This document shows, one piece after another, positions 44,949-52,961 of a stretch of 55,718 nucleotides of DNA. How positions within the stretch are numbered: the first letter of the stretch is position 1; every line of letters starts with the position of its first letter. The DNA comes from Deltaproteobacteria bacterium. GTDB lineage: Bacteria > Myxococcota_A > UBA796 > GCA-2862545. Under the pieces are notes generated by a model. That model worked only from the letters and a program-made list of their open reading frames with translations. It did not search any database and had not been told where the DNA came from. A program made the position numbers and the translations under genes. The stretch lies in the NCBI GenBank assembly GCA_007693595.1, contig REDI01000009.1, positions 1 through 55,718 of the forward strand, in the 5' to 3' direction.

Positions 44949-46313
44949 ATGAGCCGTCGGATCTTGATCGTCGACGACGAGCCCAGCATTCGAAAGGTGC
45001 TGGCGGCCCACCTCAAGCGGGCGGGCTACGAGACCGCGGCGGCCGCCGATGGGAGCGAAGCCATCGTCGCCCTGCAAGACGACGTCTTCCACGTCGTGAT
45101 CTCCGACCTCAAGATGCCCCAGGTCGATGGCATGGCGCTCCTTCAGTGGGTGACCGAGCACCAACCTGGCCTGCCCGTCATCCTGATCACCGCACACGGC
45201 ACGGTCGACAGCGCGGTCGAGGCCATCAAGCTCGGAGCCTTCGACTACGTCAGCAAGCCCTTCGACCAAGACGAGATCGCCGCGGTCGTCACGAAGGCCC
45301 TCGCCACCGAACAGCGCAACGCCCGGCGCCACATCCAGCGAAGCCCCGCAGGACGGTTCGGCATCGTGGGCGAACACCCCCGTATGCAGCAGCTCTTCGG
45401 CCTCATTGAGAAGGTCGCGCCCTCGCCGACCACCGTGCTCATCACCGGCGAATCCGGGACCGGCAAGGAGCTCGTCGCCCGAGCGCTCCACGAGGCCTCC
45501 CCGCGATCGAACGGGCCCTTCATCCAGATTAACTGCGGCGCGATCCCCGAGAGCCTCTTCGAGGCCGAGCTCTTCGGCTACGAGAAGGGCGCCTTCACCG
45601 GCGCCGCCACCTCCAAGCCGGGCCGCTTCGAGATCGCGAACGGCGGAACGCTATTTCTCGACGAGGTCGGCGAGCTCCCCAAGGACATGCAGGTCAAGAT
45701 CCTCCGCGCCCTCCAGCAGCGCATCATCGATCGCGTCGGGGGCCTGCACCCCATCGAGATCGACGTCCGAGTGATCGCGGCGACGAACCGTGACCTCGCC
45801 GCGGCGGTGAAAGAGGGCAACTTCCGCGAAGACCTCTACTACCGCCTGAACGTCGTGCCCCTGCACCTACCTCCCCTCCGCGATCGCACCTCCGACATCC
45901 CCCTGCTGGTAGGGTACTTTCTCGAACACTTCAACGAGCGCCTCGGCCAATCGGTCGAGGCCGTCGAGCCCGAGGCCCTCGACGTCCTGGCCAGGCACAC
46001 CTGGCCGGGCAACATCCGTGAGCTCGAGAACCTCATGGAGCGCACGATCCTCTTGGCGGATGGGCCCACCATCCGTGCCGAGAACCTGGCGGGCTTGGGC
46101 GCCGGCGCGACGACTCCCGGCACAAGCGCCGACCTCGACGAGATGGGGCTCAAGGAGTTCGTGCGGGTGCACACGGCCAAGCTGGAGCGCACCCGGATCC
46201 AGCGGGTCCTGCAGATGGAGGACGGCAACGTAACCCGCGCCGCCAAGCGGCTAGGAATCTCTCGGAAGTCCCTTCAGACCAAGATGAAAGACTATGGCCT
46301 GCGCGACAGCTAA
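44949..46313 (+). CDS. NtrC-type sigma-54-dependent response regulator
   Basis: The 454-residue protein has a receiver domain with the phosphoacceptor Asp53 in ISDLKMP. The sigma-54 AAA+ domain has Walker A GESGTGKE (167-174) and the sigma-contact loop GAFTGA (214-219). The C-terminal Fis-type HTH ends VTRAAKRLGISRKSLQTKMKDYGLRDS. It should drive transcription from sigma-54 promoters when phosphorylated. No histidine kinase is adjacent, so it is an orphan. ATG 44949 follows GGAG by eight bases. Confidence 0.96.
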   Translation: MSRRILIVDDEPSIRKVLAAHLKRAGYETAAAADGSEAIVALQDDVFHVVISDLKMPQVDGMALLQWVTEHQPGLPVILITAHGTVDSAVEAIKLGAFDYVSKPFDQDEIAAVVTKALATEQRNARRHIQRSPAGRFGIVGEHPRMQQLFGLIEKVAPSPTTVLITGESGTGKELVARALHEASPRSNGPFIQINCGAIPESLFEAELFGYEKGAFTGAATSKPGRFEIANGGTLFLDEVGELPKDMQVKILRALQQRIIDRVGGLHPIEIDVRVIAATNRDLAAAVKEGNFREDLYYRLNVVPLHLPPLRDRTSDIPLLVGYFLEHFNERLGQSVEAVEPEALDVLARHTWPGNIRELENLMERTILLADGPTIRAENLAGLGAGATTPGTSADLDEMGLKEFVRVHTAKLERTRIQRVLQMEDGNVTRAAKRLGISRKSLQTKMKDYGLRDS

Positions 46314-46391
46314 GCCCGGATCCCTCGGAGCTCCTCCGCAGTCTCCCCGATTTCTCCTCTCCGACGCAGCGCCGGCTGCTACCCTCGCCTC

Positions 46392-47435
46392 ATGCTGACG
46401 CTCCTGCTAGGTCTTGCGACCGCCTCCAACGAGACGGAACTCCCCCCGGCCTTTCGGGGCGACGTCTCGGTCGCCTACGAGGCCCGTCCCAGCTCTATCG
46501 GCCTCGCCGAAGACACCGACGACGGGTCGGTACGGGTGGGGCGACGTCATGATTTAGAGCATGGGCTCAACGTGCGCGCCATCTTCGCCCCCGCCGATGG
46601 GTTCGCGGTCTTCGGAGGCTTCGAACATCTCCCGTTGCGCCAGATCCGCTTCGCCGAGGGGCGTCGCATGCTGCAAGACCCCGCCACCGGCCGCCCCAGC
46701 TCCGCCATGGGCCCCAGCCTGCACGAACCGCCGCAGCTTCAGGGCCGGGGGCTTCTCGGCTGGTGGGTCGGCGTCGCCTTCGCGCCCCTCGCCGAGCGAG
46801 AGCACCCCGAGGAGCGTCCCGCGCCGGTCAGCTACCGGATCGATCTCGCGCTGCGCTCGGCACCCGATCGCACCTTCTGGGAGGTCAACGACGCGGGGAT
46901 CAGGGGCCCCGGCGAGGGCGGGCCGACGCTGCACGCCTCCGCCGCCTTCAGCAAAGAGACCCGCGTCGGCATCCCCTACGCCCGCGCGACCTTCGAGTGG
47001 ACCACCCCCCGTAGGGTGACCACGCTAGATGGCTTCGGAGATCCGGTCGATCTTCGGGTGGCCCCCGGACAGCGGGTCGACGTCCGCGGAGGGGTCGAGC
47101 TCCCCCTCACCCGCGAGAGTCGCGCGACGACCCAGGTTCGTCTCGATCTGAGCACCGGGGTCGGCTACCGATCCGAAGCCCAGCTTCCCTCAGGGGTCCT
47201 GCTGCCTGATGTATTGGTGGCGAGCCAACAAGATCCGGTCACCCGAGCCGCGCACCTCGGGTGGCACGGCGGCTTGGCCTTCGACGTCGAGATCGCCGAG
47301 CCCGCAGCCCTGCGCTTGTGGACTCGCGCCTTCTGGGCGCTGCCCTACCAGCTTGAACACCCCTACGCCGTCCGCACCACCGCCGACAGCGTTCAGTCCG
47401 CGCTGGGCGCCGAGATCACGGCGCGCTTCCGCTGA
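46392..47435 (+). CDS. Exported protein, probably beta-barrel
   Basis: The 347-residue protein has a short signal peptide (MLTLLLGLATAS) and then alternating hydrophobic/polar strands (LNVRAIFAPADGFAVFGGFEHLP, VRGGVELPLTRESRATTQVRLDLSTGVGYR). It ends in ALGAEITARFR, a pattern consistent with an outer-membrane barrel. No known family recognised. It converges with rsmI with 13 bases between. Confidence 0.75.
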   Translation: MLTLLLGLATASNETELPPAFRGDVSVAYEARPSSIGLAEDTDDGSVRVGRRHDLEHGLNVRAIFAPADGFAVFGGFEHLPLRQIRFAEGRRMLQDPATGRPSSAMGPSLHEPPQLQGRGLLGWWVGVAFAPLAEREHPEERPAPVSYRIDLALRSAPDRTFWEVNDAGIRGPGEGGPTLHASAAFSKETRVGIPYARATFEWTTPRRVTTLDGFGDPVDLRVAPGQRVDVRGGVELPLTRESRATTQVRLDLSTGVGYRSEAQLPSGVLLPDVLVASQQDPVTRAAHLGWHGGLAFDVEIAEPAALRLWTRAFWALPYQLEHPYAVRTTADSVQSALGAEITARFR

Positions 47436-47448
47436 GTGCGCGCGGGCC

Positions 47449-48249
47449 TCAGCGCTCCTGCTGGCGCTCCAGATCGAGCAAGGCCTGATAGGCGTGGCGC
47501 TTCGAGGTGCCCCATCGAGCCGCCAAGGCTTCGGCGATGTCCTTCAGCCCGTCGCCTCCGACGGGCGCCTGGGAAGGCTTGACCGGAACCCCAGGCCCCA
47601 CGACCAGCACGCACTCGCCCCGGATCCGCGGCCCCCCCGCGAGGGTCTGGACCAGCTCGCCGAGGGGCTGCCGGATCCCTTGCTCGAACTTCTTGGAGAT
47701 CTCCCGACAGAGGCACGCCTCCCGCGAGGGGTCGACCGCCGCCAGCGCGCGTACCAGCTCCTCAACACGGCTCGGGGCCTCGTAGAACACGAGGGTCTCT
47801 GGGCGCGACAAGACCTCCACAGCATAGTTGGATCGGCCTTTTCTTGGCGGAAACCCAAGAAAGATGGACGGGGCGGCGGGCAGTCCACTCGCGGCCAGCG
47901 CGGCAGCGAGCGCGCTCGGCCCCGGCACGGAGCGGATCTCGATCCCGCGCGTGTGAGCGAGGCTCACGAGGAGTGCTCCAGGATCGGAGATCCCCGGCGT
48001 GCCCGCGTCGGAGACGAGCGCCACCCTCTGATCGACGGCCCGTTCGAGGACCACCTCGGCGCGACTCGCCTCGTTGTGGGCATGGAGCGCGATCAACTCG
48101 GGCGCTGGAATATCGAGCGCCGAGAGAAGCTGGCGCGTGCGACGGGTGTCCTCTGCGGCGATCAGCGAAGCGCTCTGGAGGACCTCACGCGCCCTGGGCG
48201 AGAGATCGCCTAGCGTGCCGATCGGGGTCGCGACGAGCCAGAGCGCCAT
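47449..48249 (-). CDS. rsmI: 16S rRNA 2'-O-methyltransferase (C1402)
   Basis: The 266-residue SAM enzyme methylates the ribose of C1402 in 16S rRNA. Signatures are LVATPIGTLGDLSPRA, AEDTRRTRQLL and SDAGTPGISDPG. The last gene of the translation cluster on the minus strand, it starts three bases after yraN. Confidence 0.97.
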   Translation of the reverse strand: MALWLVATPIGTLGDLSPRAREVLQSASLIAAEDTRRTRQLLSALDIPAPELIALHAHNEASRAEVVLERAVDQRVALVSDAGTPGISDPGALLVSLAHTRGIEIRSVPGPSALAAALAASGLPAAPSIFLGFPPRKGRSNYAVEVLSRPETLVFYEAPSRVEELVRALAAVDPSREACLCREISKKFEQGIRQPLGELVQTLAGGPRIRGECVLVVGPGVPVKPSQAPVGGDGLKDIAEALAARWGTSKRHAYQALLDLERQQER

Positions 48250-48252
48250 CGG

Positions 48253-48672
48253 TCACGCCCCGTCGAAGGCGTCGTCGATCCAGAGAGCGGTCCACGGACG
48301 CGCCGCGAGATCGACCAGCACCACCAGGAAGGCGACCTCGTCGAAGGCGTAGGGGCACTCCCCCAGGTACGCTTCGGCCGCTCGCCGAAGCCTCCGCTGC
48401 TTGTCCGGGCCGACCGCGTCGTGCAAAGGGAGCTCCGCCTCCCCCGAGCGCGCCCGCACCTCGACGATACGAAGCGCGCCGTCGCGACGGACGATCAGAT
48501 CCAGCTCCCCGCCGCCGCCGTGCCAGTTCTGTGCCAGCACTTCCCAGCCCTGACCCCTGAGGGTCTCGGCCACCCAACGCTCCGCCTGGACCCCAGATCC
48601 AACCGCACGGCGACGCGCCTCGGTCGTAGAAGCCGAGGACCGCTCCCGCGTGCTGGGGGCTTCACGGGGCAT
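48253..48672 (-). CDS. yraN: YraN/UPF0102 nuclease-fold protein
   Basis: The 139-residue protein has the restriction-endonuclease-like core GELDLIVRRDGALRIVEVRARSG. The usual EVK Lys is Arg here (EVR), which may weaken catalysis. The N-terminal 25 residues are rich in Ser/Arg and poorly conserved in appearance. It lies between rplS and rsmI, a normal place for this family. Confidence 0.9.
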   Translation of the reverse strand: MPREAPSTRERSSASTTEARRRAVGSGVQAERWVAETLRGQGWEVLAQNWHGGGGELDLIVRRDGALRIVEVRARSGEAELPLHDAVGPDKQRRLRRAAEAYLGECPYAFDEVAFLVVLVDLAARPWTALWIDDAFDGA

Positions 48673-48713
48673 TCGCGAACCCCTGGGATCTAGGGAAGCG
48701 TGGTGGTAGAGAC

Positions 48714-49151
48714 CTAGGCGTCGCGAGCCGCTTGGCGACGCTTCTTACCGCGGCGCTTCCGCTTGGAGGTCTCTTCGGCGAGAGCGACGATGGGCACGAA
48801 GTCACGGATCGGCTTGAGACGTGCAGCCTTGCCGGTACGACCACGAAGGAAGTGAAGCTTAGCCCGGCGCACCTTGTGACGCGCCGTGATCTCGATTCGC
48901 TCGACATTCGGGCAGGTCGCGGGGAAGATCCGCTCGACGCCGACGCCGGACGCCATCTTGCGCACGGTGAAGGTGGTGCGGGGACCGCCGCGCTTGATGC
49001 GGATACAGGTCCCCTCGAAGATCTGAATACGGCTCTTGGAGCCTTCAACGATGCGGACGTGAACGCGCACGGTGTCGCCGGGGCGGACGTCGACGGTCTC
49101 GCGCTTGCGGGCGGTGAGGATTTCCCGTTCGACTTGCTGGAGAAGGTTCAT
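48714..49151 (-). CDS. rplS: Ribosomal protein L19
   Basis: The 145-residue large-subunit protein begins [11 protein letters not shown] and has [27 protein letters not shown] and the end [18 protein letters not shown] basic Lys/Arg-rich tail extends beyond the usual end of about 115 residues. ATG 49151 has GAGG about seven bases upstream. Confidence 0.97.
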   Translation of the reverse strand: MNLLQQVEREILTARKRETVDVRPGDTVRVHVRIVEGSKSRIQIFEGTCIRIKRGGPRTTFTVRKMASGVGVERIFPATCPNVERIEITARHKVRRAKLHFLRGRTGKAARLKPIRDFVPIVALAEETSKRKRRGKKRRQAARDA

Positions 49152-49261
49152 GGCGGACCTCAAGAAGGGGCTGGAAGATGGCGATGCGGCGCCAGGATGA
49201 CAGGAAACGCCCAGAGGGCTAGCCCGAGCGCCAGCTCCGGCGCACCGCGAACCGGCGCCCC

Positions 49262-50047
49262 TTAGCCCCCCTCCTTGCGGTCGTCAACGTCGCCAGCCCC
49301 GTGCGTCGATGGGCGGCCATCAACGCCGGCCGGATCGTAGCCTCGGGTCAGGCCCGAGCTCGCCCGCCAGGCGCGGTACAGATCGGGGCGAAGCCGATGG
49401 GTGCGCTCTATGGCGTCTTGGTGGCGGAAGGCGGCGATCTTGGCATGGTCGCCCGAGAGCAAGACCTCGGGCACGGTCGCGCCCTCGAAGTCTCGGGGCC
49501 TGGTGAAGTGCCGATGCTCCAGCAAGCCCCGCGAGAAAGACTCGTCTCGAGCCGAGTCTTCGTTGCCGAGGACCCCGGGGATCAGCCGGGCCGTGGCGTC
49601 GACCACCGCGCACGCCGCGAGCTCCCCCCCCGTGAGGACGAAGTCTCCCAGGGAGATCTCTTCGTCGACCCATGCATCGATCCGCGCGTCGATACCTTCG
49701 TAGTGTCCACAGAGCAGCACCAGGTCCGGTTCTTGAGCCAGGCGCTCGGCGGTCGCTTGATTCATGGGGGCCCCGGCAGGGCTGAGGTGGATGACTCGGC
49801 TCGTAGGCCGCCGCACCGCTCGGATCGCTCGCGCTACCACGTCCACCTTGAGGACCATGCCCGCCCCTCCCCCATAGGGCGCATCGTCGACCTGCCGATG
49901 CCGACCTTCCGCCCAGTCGCGGATGTCACGCACCTCGATCTGGACGAGCCCCCGCTGCTGCGCACGCCCGAGGATCGACATGGAGAGCGGCCCCTGCACC
50001 ATGGAGGGGTGCAGCGTCAGGACACAGAAGCGGTGGGGTGGGCTCAC
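49262..50047 (-). CDS. trmD: tRNA (guanine37-N1)-methyltransferase
   Basis: The 261-residue SPOUT enzyme methylates G37 of tRNA. The knot motifs [41 protein letters not shown] and [13 protein letters not shown] are present. GTG 50047 starts three bases after rimM. A Gly/Asp-rich tail closes the protein. Confidence 0.97.
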   Translation of the reverse strand: MSPPHRFCVLTLHPSMVQGPLSMSILGRAQQRGLVQIEVRDIRDWAEGRHRQVDDAPYGGGAGMVLKVDVVARAIRAVRRPTSRVIHLSPAGAPMNQATAERLAQEPDLVLLCGHYEGIDARIDAWVDEEISLGDFVLTGGELAACAVVDATARLIPGVLGNEDSARDESFSRGLLEHRHFTRPRDFEGATVPEVLLSGDHAKIAAFRHQDAIERTHRLRPDLYRAWRASSGLTRGYDPAGVDGRPSTHGAGDVDDRKEGG

Positions 50048-50050
50048 GTC

Positions 50051-50617
50051 TCAGAGCTCGTGCAGGGCCGAAGGGTCGAGCACCAGACGGCCCCCCTCGA
50101 GGTCGACCTGGAGGATGGCTTCGCTGGCGAAAGCCACGAAGAGCACGTCGCGATCGATCGAGAGCTCGAGCAGGTCCCCTCCAGCGGTGTGCGCCACGTC
50201 GACCACTCGGCCGCGCGCGACCCCGTCGACCTCGACGGTCAGACCTTGAAGATCCGCCACGTAGAACTCCCCTTCCCCCGCCGGCGGGAGGGCGTGACGC
50301 GCGATGGCGATCCGCGTCTTCATGAGCTCGGCCGCCTGCTCCCGCTGCGACACCCCTCGGATCCGCCCGAGGATACGCTTTCCGGCACCTGGCCGGCAGC
50401 TCAGGGACGCCGACCGACGACCCCCGTCGGGCGCGATAAGCACCACGTCGACCGGACCTTCGAGCAGCACGCTGTCGCGGTGGCTGTGGAGGTGAACCCG
50501 CAGCTCACCCTTAACGCCGAAGATCCCCACGACCTCACCCAGCTCGACCTCGTCATCGAGCAGGCCGCGGCCGGGGAGAGGCTGGAGGCTACTCTTCGCC
50601 GTCTTCGAGGGCGCCAT
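50051..50617 (-). CDS. rimM: 16S rRNA processing protein RimM
   Basis: The 188-residue 30S assembly factor has the N-terminal motif VELGEVVGIFGVKGELRVHLHS and a C-terminal PRC-barrel (EGEFYVADLQGLTVEVDGV). ATG 50617 overlaps the end of khpA by 29 bases and has GAGGAG close before it. If this start is right, 20 residues precede the conserved domain. Confidence 0.92.
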   Translation of the reverse strand: MAPSKTAKSSLQPLPGRGLLDDEVELGEVVGIFGVKGELRVHLHSHRDSVLLEGPVDVVLIAPDGGRRSASLSCRPGAGKRILGRIRGVSQREQAAELMKTRIAIARHALPPAGEGEFYVADLQGLTVEVDGVARGRVVDVAHTAGGDLLELSIDRDVLFVAFASEAILQVDLEGGRLVLDPSALHEL

Positions 50618-50843
50618 GCTCCTCGACCAGGTCGAGGGTGGCCTTGCGCTTACCCGCAGCCGCCGAGAGGACGGTGCGCAGCGCGCGGAGGGTGCGGCCA
50701 TCGTCGCTCGTGAGCTTGTCGTGGTCGTCGGCGTGAACGACGAGCTCGAGCATGACGACCGACTCCCCTTCGACGGTCTGCACCGAGACATCGTCGGGGT
50801 TGGCGACGATGGGGCGGACCAAGTGGTGAACCAGATCTTGCAT
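50589..50843 (-). CDS. khpA: KH-domain RNA-binding protein KhpA
   Basis: The 84-residue protein has the compact KH fold of the KhpA family: [46 protein letters not shown]. The expected GxxG loop appears changed (KLTSDDGRT). Its ATG shares one base with the rpsP stop, and its 3' end overlaps rimM, so the three genes are coupled. Confidence 0.92.
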   Translation of the reverse strand: MQDLVHHLVRPIVANPDDVSVQTVEGESVVMLELVVHADDHDKLTSDDGRTLRALRTVLSAAAGKRKATLDLVEEHGALEDGEE

Positions 50844-51100
50844 CAGGCCTGCTCCGCCGCGACGCGCTCGCGCGCCTTGGTGATCAAGCGAGAGACGGTG
50901 TCACTCGGACGCGCGCCCTGACCGACCCAGTGATCGATACGATCGAGCTCGAGCTTGAGATCGAAGGGGTCTTTCATGGGGTCGTAGTAGCCGACCTGCT
51001 CGATGAAGCGACCGTCGCGGGGGGAGCGGGAGTCGGCGACGACGACGCGGTAGAAGGGGCGCTTCTTGGCGCCGAGCCGGGTAAGGCGAATGCGAACCAT
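50843..51100 (-). CDS. rpsP: Ribosomal protein S16
   Basis: The 85-residue small-subunit protein starts [23 protein letters not shown] and has [15 protein letters not shown] and [17 protein letters not shown], as in the family. It is the first gene of the translation cluster. The in-frame extension to 51235 lacks family likeness, so ATG 51100 is preferred. Confidence 0.97.
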   Translation of the reverse strand: MVRIRLTRLGAKKRPFYRVVVADSRSPRDGRFIEQVGYYDPMKDPFDLKLELDRIDHWVGQGARPSDTVSRLITKARERVAAEQA

Positions 51101-51268
51101 GTTGGGATCCGAGACTGGAGGTTGATGGCGAGGCGCGCATAACCAGCGCCCCGTGGGCTGTCCACGGGTCGAGGGTGGTCGAGACGCACGCCGCTGGACG
51201 CGGCCCGGATTAGCCACTTCGCGCGCTGCGGGCAAGGCCCTGAGGCACAGGCCCGATGATTCAAGGGT

Positions 51269-52819
51269 TCAGAGAGGAATATTCCCGTGCTTTCGCGGAG
51301 GGTTCTGATCGCGCTTGCCCTCGAGGCTGTCGAAGGCATCGACCAGGACCCTGCGGGTGTGTTCCGGGCGGATCACAGCGTCGATGTATCCTTTCGAGGC
51401 TGCGTCGTAGGGGTTGGCGAAGCGCTCCCGGTACTGTTCGACCTTGCCCTTGCGCGCCTGCTCGGGGTCGGGGCTGGTCGCCAGCTCCCGCCGATAGAGG
51501 ATGTTGACCGCACCCTCCGCCCCCATCACCGCGATCTCTGCGGTCGGGAAGGCAAAGTTGAGGTCCGCCCGAATATGCTTACTGTTCATCACGTCGTAAG
51601 CGCCACCGTAGGCCTTTCGAGTGATGAGGGTGACCTTGGGCACGGTCGCCTCGGCGAAGGCGTAGAGCAGCTTAGCGCCATGCTTGATGATGCCACCATA
51701 CTCTTGCGCCGTGCCTGGCAGGAAGCCCGGCACGTCCACCAGCGTGAGCAGGGGAATGTTGAAGGCATCGCAGAACCGCACGAAGCGAGCGGCCTTGATC
51801 GAGCTGTTTACATCGAGGCAGCCCGCGAGCATGTTCGGCTGGTTGGCCACGACCCCCACGCTCCGGCCGCCGAGCCGCAGAAAGCCGACGACGATGTTCT
51901 GCGCATAGCCGGAGGCCACCTCGAGGAAGCGTTGTTCATCCGCGATCGCAGCGATGAGCTCCTTGATGTCGTAGGGGCGGTTGGGGTTGGTGGGCACGAG
52001 CTCGACCAGCTCAGGGGTCGCGCGATCGTGCGGATCATCGGTCGGGCGCGGAGGCGCCTCTTCGAGGTTGTTCTGAGGGATGTAGGACAAGAGCTCGCGG
52101 AGCAGCGCGAACATGGCCTTCTCGTCGGGCACCTGAAAGTGAGCGACCCCGCTCACGCTGTTGTGAGTGTCCGCGCCACCGAGATCCTCTTTGGAGACGA
52201 TCTCGTGCGTGACGGTCTTGATCACGTCTGGACCCGTCACGAACATATACGAGGTGCCCTCGACCATCGCGATAAAGTCCGTGATGGCCGGCGAGTAGAC
52301 CGCCCCGCCCGCGCAAGGGCCGAGGATCGCGCTGATCTGCGGAACCACCCCGCTCGCCAGCGTATTTCTTAGAAAGATATCTGCATATCCACCCAGGCTC
52401 GCCACCCCTTCTTGAATGCGCGCGCCGCCCGAGTCGTTGAGACCGAAGACCGGCGCGCCGTTGCGCATGGCCAGATCCATGATCTTGCAGACCTTGCGGG
52501 CATGGGCCGCAGAGAGGCTGCCCCCGAAGACGGTAAAATCCTGGGCGAAGACGTAGACGAGTCGTCCGTCGATGCGCCCGTGCCCCGTAACCACGCCATC
52601 ACCGAGGATCTTCTGCTGCTCCATGCCGAAGTCGACGCAGTCGTGGGTCACGAAGCGGCCGATCTCGACAAACGTGCCGGGATCGAGGAGCGCGTCGACG
52701 CGCTCACGAGCGGTGAGCTTGCCTTGGGCGTGTTGCTTGTCGATCCGGGCCTGCCCCCCACCGAGCTCGGCCTGTCGGTTCATCTCGCTCAAGCGTGCGT
52801 CGAGCTCTTCCCGTTCCAT
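51269..52819 (-). CDS. Acyl-CoA carboxylase carboxyltransferase (PccB type)
   Basis: The 516-residue beta subunit transfers carboxyl from biotin to propionyl- or acetyl-CoA. Motifs [81 protein letters not shown] and [16 protein letters not shown] are all there. GGAGGAG lies four bases before ATG 52819. No biotin carboxylase or biotin carrier gene is adjacent. A product of methylmalonyl-CoA or malonyl-CoA could feed polyketide extension, but the link to the PKS locus is only speculative. Confidence 0.95.
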   Translation of the reverse strand: MEREELDARLSEMNRQAELGGGQARIDKQHAQGKLTARERVDALLDPGTFVEIGRFVTHDCVDFGMEQQKILGDGVVTGHGRIDGRLVYVFAQDFTVFGGSLSAAHARKVCKIMDLAMRNGAPVFGLNDSGGARIQEGVASLGGYADIFLRNTLASGVVPQISAILGPCAGGAVYSPAITDFIAMVEGTSYMFVTGPDVIKTVTHEIVSKEDLGGADTHNSVSGVAHFQVPDEKAMFALLRELLSYIPQNNLEEAPPRPTDDPHDRATPELVELVPTNPNRPYDIKELIAAIADEQRFLEVASGYAQNIVVGFLRLGGRSVGVVANQPNMLAGCLDVNSSIKAARFVRFCDAFNIPLLTLVDVPGFLPGTAQEYGGIIKHGAKLLYAFAEATVPKVTLITRKAYGGAYDVMNSKHIRADLNFAFPTAEIAVMGAEGAVNILYRRELATSPDPEQARKGKVEQYRERFANPYDAASKGYIDAVIRPEHTRRVLVDAFDSLEGKRDQNPPRKHGNIPL

Positions 52820-52961
52820 GGACTCCTCCCGTCGAGGCCCGGCGCTAACCCATCGGCCACCCCTTCGGGCTGCCGTAAGGGATCTTTCCGTCGAGCCCCT
52901 CTTAGAGGTTGAGGGTCACCCTGAGATAGACTACCCTGCGCCGTCATCTGGAGGCTGTGCC